From: Fennellomyces sp. T-0311
Taxonomy: Eukaryota; Mucoromycota; Mucoromycetes; Mucorales; Lichtheimiaceae
Length of the DNA: 64,000 nt
Direction: 5' to 3'
Assembly (NCBI GenBank): GCA_025266875.1
Contig: JALLLT010000024.1
Coordinates: 186,001-250,000 of the forward strand
In this document: one piece after another, positions 24,240 to 35,491 of the stretch
Layout: every line of letters starts with the position of its first letter
Position numbering within the stretch: the stretch's first letter is position 1
Translations under genes and position numbers: made by a program
Notes under the pieces: model-generated
Databases searched by the model: none
Seen by the model: only the letters and a program-made list of their open reading frames with translations
Told to the model about the DNA's origin: nothing

Positions 24240-25184
24240 AATATTAATCTCCCTTCCATCTGTAACATTTTTTTTTCTTTTCCGTATTTCAATATACAGT
24301 TTGCATATATACATTATTACTATTTGCTATCAAGAGGTCCGATAACACACTTTTGGCGAGTTCGATGTGATTCAGCGCACACAAAGATCAATGCAGCAAC
24401 ATATTCGCTGAAAACAATGGCTGCCTGTTTACCCTGAAAGTTGGATGAACGAAATTTTGAACGTGCGTATAGCATTGTTGCTTAACAGGTCATGCCAAGT
24501 GTAAAATCATGTGATCAAGATTAACGACTCCTTGTTCGGTTAGTGGAACTAACTCACGTAAGAAGTGTAGCTCTACTCTGACCCGATGCTCATATAGACT
24601 GGTCTAATCTACTTAACACCGAGTTTTACCGTCATGTTTTTTAAAGGGTGGAAGTGGTATTTAGTAAGCAGCAGTAGCAAGTACAAGATCATACAGATGG
24701 TTCGTTACCATGAGGTTATACGAACGAGTACGTGTCAATAGCAACCATTACTTCGAATACTTCCGGATACCGTTGTTGTATCGATGGCAGAAAAGTTATA
24801 CTTACCGGCTATATATTGCATCAATTAAGGCGTTACATTAGTGGTTAGAATATGATATTCCCAGTAAAGGGAAAGTTTCTCACCGGAGTTACCGTCCATT
24901 TGGCTTAGAGTTCGCACATTCAGGGTCACCTAAGCGGCACATTGCTTTGGCACTTCTGGGAATTCATGTAATAGATCGTCATATCACAGATTTTTACTGG
25001 GCATATACCGCCACTTAATGTTCATTGAAGCGTGATTCAAATGGTAAGGTAGCCATTGAGTGCTCATCGAATAGGCTATCCAAAAGCCTATCAAAGATAA
25101 GGGAAGGAATTGCATCTTTCGCGAAAAGTCCATATGCCTTTCTGGTCCTCCTATGTAGGGGTTAGTCAAAGTGAAATTTTAGCT

Positions 25185-25210
25185 ACCCTCGGCTGAGCTT
25201 GGCCGAGGGT
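25185..25210. repeat. Short perfect inverted repeat (9-bp arms, 8-base loop)
   Basis: ACCCTCGGC at 25185-25193 pairs with GCCGAGGGT at 25202-25210. It stands out as GC-rich in an AT-rich region. It could be a binding site, a small hairpin or a transposon footprint; nothing decides among these. Confidence 0.6.
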
Positions 25211-25477
25211 GACCATTGGATCGCATACCGTGTCGTTGGGGTAACTTTTAATATTTGTGAAATGAAAAATCAGTACAACAGTCGGAAAATCTTTCGGTAA
25301 TGAACTAAAATAATGACACCATATACACTTAATTCTTCCAGAAAAAACAGATACACTTTATATCATCAGGAACAAAAGATCCATTTATCCCGGAAAGCGA
25401 AAACAAGGAATGGATGGAAATTCACATGCGCTTTGAAAAGTAAGCGGGGTAAACTTTGGTGTGACGTAGATGTAAAG

Positions 25478-25485
25478 TATAAAAG
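25478..25485 (+). promoter_or_regulatory. TATA box of the alpha/beta hydrolase gene
   Basis: TATAAAAG lies 54 nt before the proposed ATG at 25539, followed by a pyrimidine-rich leader. Confidence 0.6.
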
Positions 25486-25538
25486 TGGAGCACATCTATG
25501 CCTCTAACTTTTCCTTTTCTTTTCTCCACACCCCTCCC

Positions 25539-26804
25539 ATGTCCCAACTGGCTCCCAACTCATTCCGTCACGGACTTCCTGGCGTTAGACCTTTAATTAT
25601 TGGGCTTTTTTGTGCATTTATCCTCAATAAGGCCGGGCGCAAATTTGGTAAGAGCAAAAAAAAGATAGCAAGAGAAAAAGGTACTGACAGGCATTTTAGC
25701 TGCTCATGTCATTCAAGGAAACATTCGCAAACTCTTGCTTCTTCTTCCATTAAGAGTTCGATGCCGCATGGTCTACAACATCTTTTTGCTTCCGACGCAC
25801 AGGGCACGACGCGCTATGAAAGGAACAACCAAACCATACGGATACCAGTGGGACTGGATAGCCAAGAAGGGCAAGCTTGGCCATTGGATCATTCCTGATG
25901 TCCAAGAAAAGGGCGGTCTTGCATGGGCTGAAGAAACTGCCAACGAAGCAGATCTTGTGTTCTTTTATATCCATGGTGGCGGTTTCAGCATTGGTGATTC
26001 GCTCATGTACACTTCTTCCTATCAATACTTTATTGAGAAGATCGGAAGCGTTCATGGTATCAAGGCACGTGTATTTGCGGTCGAATACGGTCTTGTTCCA
26101 GAGGTTCACTGGCCCCAACCCCGTCTTGACGTTGAAGAGGCCTACAGCTACTTGGTTCGTGACCTGAACATCAGTCCGGCGAAGATCTTTTTCGGTAAAT
26201 TTCCCATGACATAAAACCGAAACTTTAAATTCTAAAAACTATTACGCTTTTAGGTGGTGATAGCGCAGGAGGCAATTTGACCGCCACCACTTTGGTTAGT
26301 ATTCGTAATCAGTTGAAGGAAGCTGGTGTAATGTCGTTGGGTTCATTGTCACGATTGCCCTTGCCCATGCCACGTGGTGCCATCATGATCTCACCTTGGA
26401 CCCATCTCGAAGCAAGCAGCCCGACCTATGTCTCAAACCACGCCACGGACTGCTTGCCAATTAAGCCTGGTCGTCGTAGCGGTGCTTATATTGCTGGATT
26501 CGATAATATGTCTGTCGAGGAGCAGGTTGCTCATATGCGAAACCCAGATATTTCCCCGCTTTTTGCCAATTTTGAGGGCGTCTGCCCTGTTTTGGTTACC
26601 GTGGGTGGATTAGAGATCTTCCAACATGAAATCGAGGCACTGGTACAAAAGTTACAACGTGACGGTGTTGCAGTGGATGTCTTGAGTCGACCCGATGCGC
26701 CGCATGTTTGGGTTATTGAACCTTTCTTGGCTCCTAGTCGAAAGGTATGGGCACAGGGTATGAACCGCATGGTGGATTGGTGCGCCGATCGATTGCGCCA
26801 GTAA
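25539..26804 (+). CDS. Alpha/beta-hydrolase of the HSL / steryl-deacetylase type (384 aa, 3 exons)
   Basis: Exons 25539-25647, 25700-26194 and 26254-26804 join in phase to 384 aa. Residues 14-30 (GVRPLIIGLFCAFILN) form a likely N-terminal membrane anchor. HGGGF (in FYIHGGGFSIGD) is the oxyanion-hole signature of the hormone-sensitive-lipase group, and GDSAGG, split from its preceding Gly by the second intron, holds the nucleophile Ser. The catalytic His is in APHVW. At the acid position I read VTVGGLEIFQHE, suggesting Glu rather than the more common Asp. Relatives hydrolyse esters such as sterol acetates or lipid esters at the endoplasmic reticulum; the substrate here is not determined. The gene looks intact and stands alone. 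Confidence 0.85.
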
Positions 26805-29656
26805 GAATATATGTTGTGCTACTTCTTGTAATAAACTGTACGTACTATCTACCTGTTACCCGTATTTTTTGGACTTACTTTCCAAGAACTAGTTTTGGTA
26901 TATATTTCAGTTTTGGTTCGCGAGCCTATAGGGTTGTTACCATAACTATCGGTATCGTGGCGACAACGTTAAAAAGGTTTCAGAAATGGGTATGATGCAT
27001 CGTGTGATCGAATTGTGTACGTAGTATAAAACGCCGCCATTTTTGCTCTGTTAACCATCAATGTCCCCTTGAACTAGCACAATACTCAATGCATCTTTAG
27101 AATGGCTAAGCTTTTACCCAAATGTGTACAGATGCAGAGATTTATATCTATTACGAACACGGAACAAATATAATTACTACAAAAAAAATACAAACAAGGA
27201 ACGTGTGGTAGAACCTAAAAATTGAAACTATAGAATGGAGCACTATCTTCATCTGCGAGCAACTTTCTTACTGCTGTTTGTCGAAGACTTCTAGTAAATG
27301 TTTCTGATTTAGTTGATCAGAAAGCTGTATCATGTGTACATACACGCTTTATTGACGTACTTTATTGAACTTCCTCTGTTAACGTGTAAGTAAGTATGTA
27401 GAAATGTTTGGAAAGTCAACTTACAAACTAATCCAAATCCAGACCTTTCAAGTTACCGGACATAGGGAACCGTATGTCACTTATACGATGAGCCTATGAA
27501 CGAGTTTTAAGCGTAAGGATATCCAAAAAAATAGCACTGGTACATCTGTAGTGAAACTAGTCATATGATGGGAAGTTTTATAATCGAGCAGAAATGGGCC
27601 GGAATAAGCTCTGTTTCAATAGCTTTGTATGGCCTCCCTTGTTTGTCCATATCAAAACGCAAAAATAAATAATACACTACAATGAAGTTATTTATGATGT
27701 CCCGCGATACATCGGGAGCCGAGGTCTACTGGCCGAATTACAGTGTATAGGCTACCATAAATAACAACATCAAGCTGCTGGTTAGATTATGGCTTTGAGA
27801 AGATAAACCACTTTAACGTTATAGCTCCGTCGTATATCATGAAGGCCGTACCTGTTATGCTAATATGACATGTTAGGACATTTCTTATATCACACAGACG
27901 TGGGGAGGCATAGTTGCTAAATTGGGGGACGTCCGTATAACATCATATTATTCAGTTTTAAGTCAAATGGCGAAAAAAAAAGATTACATAATTGTTTCAA
28001 AATATTTACATGCCCACCAAGTAAAAACATTTGCTAAGCAAGTCCAGTTTAAGACTACAATATAGACGACCAGCGGATATGCCATTTATACCAATGTCGG
28101 CATGTCATACTTCATCTCTTAATAAAAATTGTAAATATACGATAGAATTACGCAGTATCTATATATTCGTAACGTCGTAGCCCAGGCATGTAGTTGTTTT
28201 AATTGCTTAAACTCTCGATTCGTTATACGAAGCAATATCCCTTTCCATTTTCTTCGATCGACGAGAATAAAGTTCATTGATAAGCATTTCCAACATTCAG
28301 TGTTTAATGTGGGGTCGTTAGATTTGACATGGTCCCTCGCGTATAATAGTACTCACACCTATGCGAGCGGAGGTTGCGCCTGTTTACGGTAACTGTCTGT
28401 CTAAAGAAACTATCGAGAAATTCGCGACAAATGGCGTTACTATGCATAGTGGATGCACCGAATTCGGGGAACCGCTTGAAGGAATGATTCTTGATTTCGA
28501 TTCAGAAGCAGTGATTTAAAAACATTGGTTTTCCAGCATCGATGATGACACGTATATCAGATGTACAGCAATAACTTTCCTGAATGAAACGTTACTGTGC
28601 TCCCTTTTCGGATTGGTGAGCACCAATAGGAGTCCGGTCCGGGCAAGTAGCAGTGGCAATATCCTTGAAAGGTGCATCATCTTTCATGTACCTTGCCCCT
28701 GGTACTGTCAATAGAGTATGACTCACCCCCTCCCCCCCTCCCCCGTTTTTTCCTCACGCGAGAAGCATGGCCGAAGATCCGAAGGAGGGAAAGCATGACC
28801 CCCTTGCTGAAGGTTGGGGGAGGGACGCAAGATGCGTGTAGGCAACGAGATTATATAACGGAACTAGATGTTTCATTTCCAAAAAAAAATTCGGAAGGGG
28901 TTTCTGTGAAAACGACAGGATGGCATGATTTACCGAGCATTCCGATAGAAAGGGGCTATTGTACATGAAGGTAAGCACGTTCATGTCGTAAAAACAATGA
29001 TATCATGCACCCTTCTTTCCCCCCCCCCAAAAAAAAAAAGTTATTGACAAAATGAGACAACGCAGATTACCATGTGGTCATGTTCCTCAAGCCTGCCAGG
29101 GGCGATCTCAATCCCAAATTATCCAAATAAGCATTGTTTGACAGGATCATAATAAGTCATTGATGCGCTGATCGTGATTAGCACGCGCTATTTAATTCGA
29201 CACGGAAGTGTGGAGGAATCACAGAGGAAGGTGAATAGAGTCAAGCTGTCATTACTGCTGAAAAATGCTGGCCAAGCTGATCTTCCCTTCTAGGAAATAG
29301 CTTGCCCCACGACCCCAAACAGAGCACCATGCACAAAAAGATCGATGTACATCAGGGTCTACGCTAATTTCCAGCCCTGTACTGCTTATGCCCATGTATG
29401 CATCCATGACAGCCGATGCAATAAAAAAAAATACAGCAAAAATTACACCGGCAAGGAGAACTTGATGTGGTGATCTGTATGCCTTAACGGTGTACCCATA
29501 GATTTACTATTAGACTCTCTTTTAGAATCTCCATCCCCCTCCCCTCCTGCCAGTCATTTTTCCTTTTTTTGAGAGGTCAGGTGGGTGCAGATGGAAGTCT
29601 CGAAAAGTTCCTATACCCCCCCCCGCACACACACAGAGGGGGGGGGAGGTTGTATG
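26805..29656. other. Long gene-poor intergenic region
   Basis: About 2.85 kb between the hydrolase and the first zinc-finger-family gene. I see no supported coding region; a 98-codon frame at 28672-28968 is not recognisable. From about 28720 onward homopolymer runs become frequent: C-rich at 28728-28745, a C-run followed by an A-run at about 29020-29040, and a C9/G9 pair at 29616-29646. Confidence 0.5.
29616..29646. repeat. C9 ... G9 inverted homopolymer pair upstream of a TATA box
   Basis: Nine C at 29616-29624 and nine G at 29638-29646 flank a short CA-repeat loop. They could fold into a hairpin or a G-rich secondary structure. The pair ends 10 bp before the TATA box of the next gene. Confidence 0.7.
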
Positions 29657-29665
29657 TATATAAAA
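29657..29665 (+). promoter_or_regulatory. TATA box of the first tandem zinc-finger-family gene
   Basis: TATATAAAA lies about 70 nt before the proposed ATG at 29735. A CT-repeat tract (about 29698-29713) sits between them and is probably leader sequence. Confidence 0.6.
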
Positions 29666-29734
29666 GCCGCCGTTCCTAAGCTTCCAGAACGTTGGCTCTC
29701 TCTCTCTCTCTCTTTTTCTCTATACACAAGCTGT

Positions 29735-30439
29735 ATGGCTATGTTAAGCCCAAAGATATCCTCAGTTGATATTGGTGGCAATCCATGTTATCCCGGCTTA
29801 CATCCACCACGGCACAACTATGCAGAGCGATACGATGAACAACAACCGCCTTTGCTTCCTCTTCAACCCAATACCTTACAGGTTGATTGGCAATTGTATT
29901 CCGGAAGATATGACAGCTCGGTGCAACGAACTTCTCAGCACTATACAGCACTGTCTTGTCACAACTCTCCTTTGCCATTGGACGAATCTAACCAGGCACT
30001 TGTTCCATTCCTGAGTCCCCCGTCGCCCTCTTTCGATGATATTACGTATCAACACTACAATCCTTTGATCAAATGCTATGGCGTCGATTTATTTAACCCT
30101 GCCTCGTACGTCTTCGATCTCAGTGCGACCATCGGTATCCAACAGCTGGAACATGTTGTTATGATGAATCAATCAATACCGTACGTTTTCTCAGAACAAT
30201 ACCTCAATCGACGACCCAACTTTTCGGAACACAGCCGCAATCTTGATGTTCCGGACCACCAATCCGAGAAATCTTTGAAATCCTCTGAAGAGTACTCGCC
30301 AGTGAGCCATGTACAGAATCACCAAGATATCATCAAAAATGAACTTATAATACAGATGGTATGCGTTCATTGCAAGAAGTACTTCCTCTCAGATACGGAG
30401 TTGATCCGCCACGGCTGCACCCCACGCCACCTTTCATAA
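29735..30439 (+). CDS. Unnamed small protein with C-terminal zinc-finger-like motif, tandem member 1 (234 aa)
   Basis: Single-exon ORF. The open frame extends upstream to 29585, but the TATA box at 29657 places the true start at the later ATG at 29735 (MAMLSPKIS). The protein is rich in Pro, Ser, Gln, Tyr and Asn with little predicted order. It ends with VCVHCKKYFLSDTELIRHGC, a C-x2-C finger with His and Cys at the far end. It lacks the acidic LHGD block shared by members 2 and 3, so its membership rests on position, layout, size and the terminal finger. I do not recognise the family. A role in transcription or protein binding is possible but not shown. Confidence 0.7.
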   Translation: MAMLSPKISSVDIGGNPCYPGLHPPRHNYAERYDEQQPPLLPLQPNTLQVDWQLYSGRYDSSVQRTSQHYTALSCHNSPLPLDESNQALVPFLSPPSPSFDDITYQHYNPLIKCYGVDLFNPASYVFDLSATIGIQQLEHVVMMNQSIPYVFSEQYLNRRPNFSEHSRNLDVPDHQSEKSLKSSEEYSPVSHVQNHQDIIKNELIIQMVCVHCKKYFLSDTELIRHGCTPRHLS

Positions 30440-31815
30440 TATCGATCCCACACCATCTCCTTTACCCATCCCTTGATTTTTCTTTTTTTTTCTTCGTGTC
30501 TGCACTTGTTCTTCTATGCTCCCTTTCTTTTTGACCTTGAATCCATCATCATTTGGTTGATATCACGTACCCCAAACCCTATTCCCCACTTTGCTTGTCT
30601 GCCCGGAGCGCATCACGACCTATGCTTTTTACTATCAATTCACTTTGGCACACTTTTCTATTTGTATAGACATATATATACCTACCTTCCATCTTATACC
30701 TGCCGTATTTCATTTCGCTCTTTCTTGTTGACGAATTATGTTTGATAAACATAATAAAGTATTCGAATATTCTTTTTAATTCTTGGGTCACAGGGGGTCT
30801 CCACATACGATACCATATTTAGTCCGTGGTTCAAAAAAAGTAGCAGCTCAGGGTATAGATTCAGTTGCCATACATGTCGCTGGGATAGCGAGTAAACATG
30901 CGATTGCCATGGTGATCTGAAAGGTGATCGAATCATCTTGGTAATGTTCAAAATTGCGGGAATCCTGATTAACGGTAAACCTAGTTGAATTAGGCTATTC
31001 AGCAGAAGCATCTAAACAGCTACCTAATGCACATCTTTGCTATCCTAAAAATAAAGTACTTGGCGTAATTCCACAGTACAGTGAAAACAAAAAGCAAAAA
31101 ACATGTGCTTTTACGCAACACTCAGGAAAGAGACCACAGCCTATACCTTTTTAGTTTTTTCGCTCTTCTGTCTTCACCGCTTATATTTAAACTCTTTCTA
31201 AATGGTCTGAAGTCCACATAATTATGTCACCTGCTTGAACCTGTCATTCTTTTTGCCTACTAATACTTCGCCTGTTAGTTTCTAAATGACGCGCCGGGAT
31301 GTATTCTATAAATGGAAGGTGTTTTTTAGCACAGACAGCAGCGGTGATGCGGACGTACTGTACTGCATGTCTGCTAATGCACGCTGGCTCTTGCCCGTTT
31401 TGAACAAAGTCATGCATAAACTATATAGTACAACAGTCATTTACAAGTTATTTCGTATTATACTTTAATAACACTGGCGGATGCCAAAGTGACCTCCTGC
31501 AACTACTTTCTACCACTATTATGGGCACGCAATGAAATACAAAATATGTTTAATCAGATTACTACCATGATAATAAGAAACCAATAAGCACGTTTTTGAT
31601 ACTGTCTATTCGTTGATGGGATGCCCATTATTAATAATTCTTCTGTTCATTAAGCGAATCAGATACATGGTTCTTCTGTTTTACCTGGTTGTATCCTCAT
31701 TGTGTCTCGAACATAATGAACCTCTTAAACACGTTTAGTTTATGTAATATCTCGAACGCTCGATGGTAAAAGTTGCCAAAGAGCAAACTTGCAAAAAAAA
31801 AAAACCATATATATA
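30440..31815. other. Intergenic region between tandem members 1 and 2
   Basis: About 1.4 kb, including the pyrimidine-rich 3' flank of member 1 and the TA-repeat promoter of member 2. Short frames (30473-30745, 31286-31468) have no recognisable product. Confidence 0.5.
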
Positions 31816-31827
31816 TATATATATAAA
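31807..31827 (+). promoter_or_regulatory. TA-repeat / TATA region of tandem member 2
   Basis: An uninterrupted TA dinucleotide run ending in TATATAAAG lies about 55 nt before the proposed ATG at 31880, the same layout as member 1. Confidence 0.5.
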
Positions 31828-31879
31828 GATTCATTCTGATGTTATCGATGGCTTATATTTTCCACTTCTGATTTTTATA

Positions 31880-32629
31880 ATGGTTATGACACCACCATCT
31901 AACGATACTTCAAATACCTCTCGAAACAGTGCGATTAATTCAGGCCTATATCCGCGAACAAACACTTTAATGTCGCGACCGTTCGATCGATATTATTCAC
32001 CGATTTTCTCACAAGCATATCCATTGCAAGGAAGCTGGATTTCTTCATCTTCATCACAGGATAACATGTTGATGCGATCAAAATTTCGGTATCATTCGCC
32101 ACCACATCTTCCTGTCCATACTTCCCCTATGTTATCCAATATCTGCCATGTACTAATGGACCAGTCGCTCCAAATTTCTCCCCGTATTTCCCAAAAAATT
32201 CGTCCGTTGCAACAGAGCTGCTTTCCATCTACAGGATTGAAGGAAATTGGACACTATGCTTTAAACCAGCTTTTGAATGCTGGTACCCAACAAACGACGC
32301 AGTTAACGATGTATCAGCAATTGCCTAGTAATCGCTTTTCCAATCATCAGCTCACCGATTCAATGGAATCACATCAGTCGACAGAAGCCCCCGAAGATGA
32401 CGATGATCTGTTCTACAAAATTATGCATATGTTACATGGAGATAATATATCTGATGCTATTATGAAACTTTATGATTTTAATCCAAGTGACATCCCTTGT
32501 AATCGAGAGAAAAATTATCAAGAGGAAGGGAAAGATTCACATCACAAATGTAACAATTGCAGACATGCAATCATTGCGTACTGGTGCCCACACTGCAAAA
32601 GACATATTGCAGAGACGGAATGGCTTTGA
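31880..32629 (+). CDS. Unnamed small protein with C-terminal zinc-ribbon-like motif, tandem member 2 (249 aa)
   Basis: Single-exon ORF. The start at 31880 (MVMTPPSND) follows the TATA run; the frame is open further upstream. The N-terminus is low-complexity, rich in Ser, Pro, Asn and Gln. An acidic block (EDDDDLFYKIMHMLHGD) is followed by AIMKLYDFNPSDIP, matching member 3 (DGDLTHEILRFLHGD, AIMERYGL) closely. The C-terminus has two CxxC pairs, CNNCRHAIIAYWCPHC, a possible zinc ribbon. No known family is recognised. Shared motifs and tandem placement suggest duplication followed by fast divergence. Confidence 0.7.
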   Translation: MVMTPPSNDTSNTSRNSAINSGLYPRTNTLMSRPFDRYYSPIFSQAYPLQGSWISSSSSQDNMLMRSKFRYHSPPHLPVHTSPMLSNICHVLMDQSLQISPRISQKIRPLQQSCFPSTGLKEIGHYALNQLLNAGTQQTTQLTMYQQLPSNRFSNHQLTDSMESHQSTEAPEDDDDLFYKIMHMLHGDNISDAIMKLYDFNPSDIPCNREKNYQEEGKDSHHKCNNCRHAIIAYWCPHCKRHIAETEWL

Positions 32630-33760
32630 CATTGATACAACTCAACAAGACTACGATGAAGCAGTAAAGTGATACAATGTTACGAGTGAGGTCGGTCTGT
32701 GCTATGTATGATTTCCTGCTCTAATTCTTCCGTAATACTTCTATCTTTTTATCTTTTTTTTCATTTTCTTTTTATAACACTATATACATATAGTCACATT
32801 TCATTTCAGCCTCTTTATCAATGTGTAACCCCCGAGCAAATATAAATACCCCGATTTTGCAGAGCGAATGGAACAGTCATTGTTTACACATAAACATTAG
32901 ACAGAATCTTGAAAACTTTTTATTGACTATTCCAAAGGTGCTAAGATCTATTGTTTTATTAACTCACCCGACGTACAACCTCCTTTTTAAAACTTTGAAC
33001 TTATCTTCGTCAATTACCGTTCACTCTCTGACAATAAAACTCTTTCAACAATATGTACTTTACTTTAACTCATCATCCTATCCATATAGTAAACCTATTT
33101 TGATTCTAATATCATTATTTTTTGTATTGTCATCTGCATATATTATATATTTCTTCTGGTCTATTATTCCACAGACACGAAACATAGTCTAGGGGGGTCG
33201 AACAGATTACCGACATTGTATAAAATCGGAATAATTAGTTTTATGTCTGCAAATCTGTTTCCATGATATCTATTCTCCAGGGCAAGCAAGTGAGCCATAT
33301 CATGAAGATTCCAGCTATCCTGCATCATATACGTAGATGTAGTTAGGATAATTAATGCATGATCAGGGTCTTAGTAGTTTTCCTATAGTGGGACCACAAT
33401 GATTGGTATTCCGAAGAAGCAGCAAATATTTATGGTTTCAATGAAGTAAATAATCGATCATATTAGCTGTTAAGCTGACATTCATCAGCGATTGGTAGCT
33501 TATTGTCCATGTAAACGAGTTCTAGTGAGAGCAGAAAAGATAGCATCGAAGATGTATGCGATACTTTATTCTATGTTACCGTGGCCGATGGTATTCTGCC
33601 CGTTTGGAATTTTACTCGATGCCTCATTCTTTCACCCTTCAACTTTTTGGGGAACAGTGTTTTGGGAGTGGCGCGGTGATACAACCGACAGATCTCTATA
33701 AGAATCCTATTCTCTGTTGAGGTTAGAAATAATTTTAGCTCGTCTCTTTTTCTCGTAACC
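32630..33760. other. Intergenic region between tandem members 2 and 3
   Basis: About 1.1 kb. A 123-codon frame at 32821-33192 encodes a hydrophobic C-terminal half (LILISLFFVLSSAYIIYFF) but lies in T-rich DNA, where such frames arise by chance, so I do not call it. A TATAAG near 33697 could serve the next gene. Confidence 0.45.
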
Positions 33761-34495
33761 ATGGAAGATACTCCTGGCAATATTTCTGATGACATTGATC
33801 CAACTGCTTCACGGTCGAACTCGCCTATACCTAATCTGGATCCGGATCCGGATCCGACCTGGGAAGATCCTTCCTTAGATCCATCGTATGTTCGCTTTCT
33901 GCAAATGACCCGGGAGCAGCATGGTACATCGCCGGTTGGAGGTTTCTCGGAAACAAGTGGCTTAATCCATTCACACAATCAAGACCAACTACTCGACCCG
34001 ACTTTCTCCGAAAATTCCCGAAGCTTCCCAGAGCAACAGAGCGACTACCCTACTTCACACCGCAATTATGAACGGCAGGAACAAATGGCCATAAACCAGT
34101 TGGCTCCGCGTAATATGGTTAACCCCTATGACGAGCTGATTCAAACATCCCGACCAACAGAGCCTACCGAAGGTGATGGTGATCTAACTCATGAAATCCT
34201 ACGGTTCTTACATGGGGATCCAATCCCTGCTGCTATTATGGAGCGCTACGGTTTGATCTCAAGTGACAGTTCCGATCGGGTGCGAGATGTAGGACAACAA
34301 GTCGATCGTATCCCGTTTCTGCAAACGAACCAGTCCAGTGGCATCCGGCCTCAAGGCAATTCAAACATATGGATAACACCGCCAGAACATCATGGCTACC
34401 AAGGCACCCTCATAATGTACAGATACTGCAGTTCATGTGAGAGGGCATTCTCTGAAATGGACTTTAACAACCTCCATCGAAATCACGAACAGTAG
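33761..34495 (+). CDS. Unnamed small protein with C-terminal C2H2-like finger, tandem member 3 (244 aa)
   Basis: Single-exon ORF starting MEDTPGNISDD. It contains a short acidic DPDPDP repeat (27-32), a low-complexity Ser/Gln/Asn region, and the block shared with member 2: DGDLTHEILRFLHGD, then AIMERYGLISSD. It ends with CSSCERAFSEMDFNNLHRNH, a C-x2-C...H-x3-H finger. The three tandem members are spaced 1.3-1.4 kb apart, all on plus, with similar length and layout. Function unknown; DNA or protein binding is plausible from the finger. Confidence 0.75.
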   Translation: MEDTPGNISDDIDPTASRSNSPIPNLDPDPDPTWEDPSLDPSYVRFLQMTREQHGTSPVGGFSETSGLIHSHNQDQLLDPTFSENSRSFPEQQSDYPTSHRNYERQEQMAINQLAPRNMVNPYDELIQTSRPTEPTEGDGDLTHEILRFLHGDPIPAAIMERYGLISSDSSDRVRDVGQQVDRIPFLQTNQSSGIRPQGNSNIWITPPEHHGYQGTLIMYRYCSSCERAFSEMDFNNLHRNHEQ

Positions 34496-35267
34496 AATGA
34501 TCCATACAACATCATACGTATCGGTATTAGCCACACGCGTTCTATACCATTATATTCCCATCACCTAGCTGGTACCATCCTTCGTTTCATTACATTTCCT
34601 ACACTTTCTGTATGCGTGTTCAAGGTCTTTTCTTTTTTTACGGTCATTAATTATTCCCTCGCTTATTCTCGTACATATTTGCATATAGATATATCTTTGC
34701 GTTTGTGTGCTTTATTTGAACTTTAACTTTTCATTCTCTCGTTCCTTTCTATTTACAAAAGTAGCTAAATTCTTGGTTTATATGCACTAGATACTCGGTC
34801 ATTTTTAGGATATTGATTGAAATTTTCAAATATATATGTATGTATCATATTATTCAGTGTTAAATGTTTGTCGCTTCGTCTGACTGGAGTAGTGGTGGGC
34901 GGATTGCGGATAGTATCTTGTACTATTGTAAGATTGACGGTAGTACGTGCATACATTACATCAAAATTTTGCTGCTAAAACGATTTAAATATTATTTCGT
35001 TGGATCCAATGTTGTAACCATCGTGGTTTCTTTGAGCTGTGACGATCCCCGTATTCTGTCCTGTGAAGCAATGAACACGCCTCTGGAGTAGTAGCTCAAT
35101 TCACTTTAACTCAAATTACGAAAGTATAGGTGGCTTGTGCGGCGCTCAAGCAGCGTCGCACAGAATCGTTGTCATTTAATTCTTCGTCTCCACACAAACA
35201 AATCCGAAACAGACCCCGTACACATACTCCTTAAGATAGTAGAAGCTTAACATCGTTCTTCGGAGTG
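34496..35267. other. Intergenic region before the transposon
   Basis: About 770 bp of T-rich 3' flank and AT-rich DNA without a supported gene, ending at the transposon's target duplication. Confidence 0.5.
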
Positions 35268-35277
35268 TTTCAAATAC
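35268..35277. repeat. Left 10-bp target-site duplication of the MULE
   Basis: TTTCAAATAC directly abuts the element's GGGTAAC end and is repeated exactly at 38667-38676. Confidence 0.9.
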
Positions 35278-35389
35278 GGGTAACATGAAAAAAGTGCCCC
35301 TCCAAAAAGGTGCCCCCCTCAGTGTGACGGCGTTTTTAGCAAGTAAAAAGGCACCTTTTTCTAAAATTCGGGTGCACCCTATGAAATTG
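35278..35389 (+). repeat. Left terminal inverted repeat of the MULE
   Basis: About 112 bp pairing with 38536-38666. It is itself partly palindromic: AAAAAGGTGCC at 35304-35314 faces GGCACCTTTTT at 35350-35360. A 13-bp motif TCAGTGTGACGGC at 35319-35331 recurs at 35409-35421 just inside the element, so it may be a repeated transposase-binding site (inference). Confidence 0.9.
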
Positions 35390-35491
35390 AGCAAAAGGTC
35401 GCCTTCTGTCAGTGTGACGGCAAAATAGTACAGTACACCGAGTTCCTGTTTTCATGTGTTTTCGCATTTTCACCTTGAACCTCGAGGCAAA

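Larger units (their letters stand above)
24240..25538. other. Intergenic region downstream of TOR
   Basis: About 1.3 kb of AT-rich DNA without a supported gene. It contains a GC-rich perfect 9-bp hairpin at 25185-25210 (listed separately) and, at its end, the TATA box of the next gene. Confidence 0.5.

Noticed and set aside
24240..28660. tRNA genes or other structural RNAs in intergenic regions
   Set aside because: I found no T-loop-like GGTTCGANNC with a matching acceptor stem here or elsewhere in the window.
32821..33192. 123-codon plus-strand frame with a hydrophobic segment
   Set aside because: T-rich DNA produces Phe/Ile/Leu-rich frames by chance; no homology or promoter supports it.
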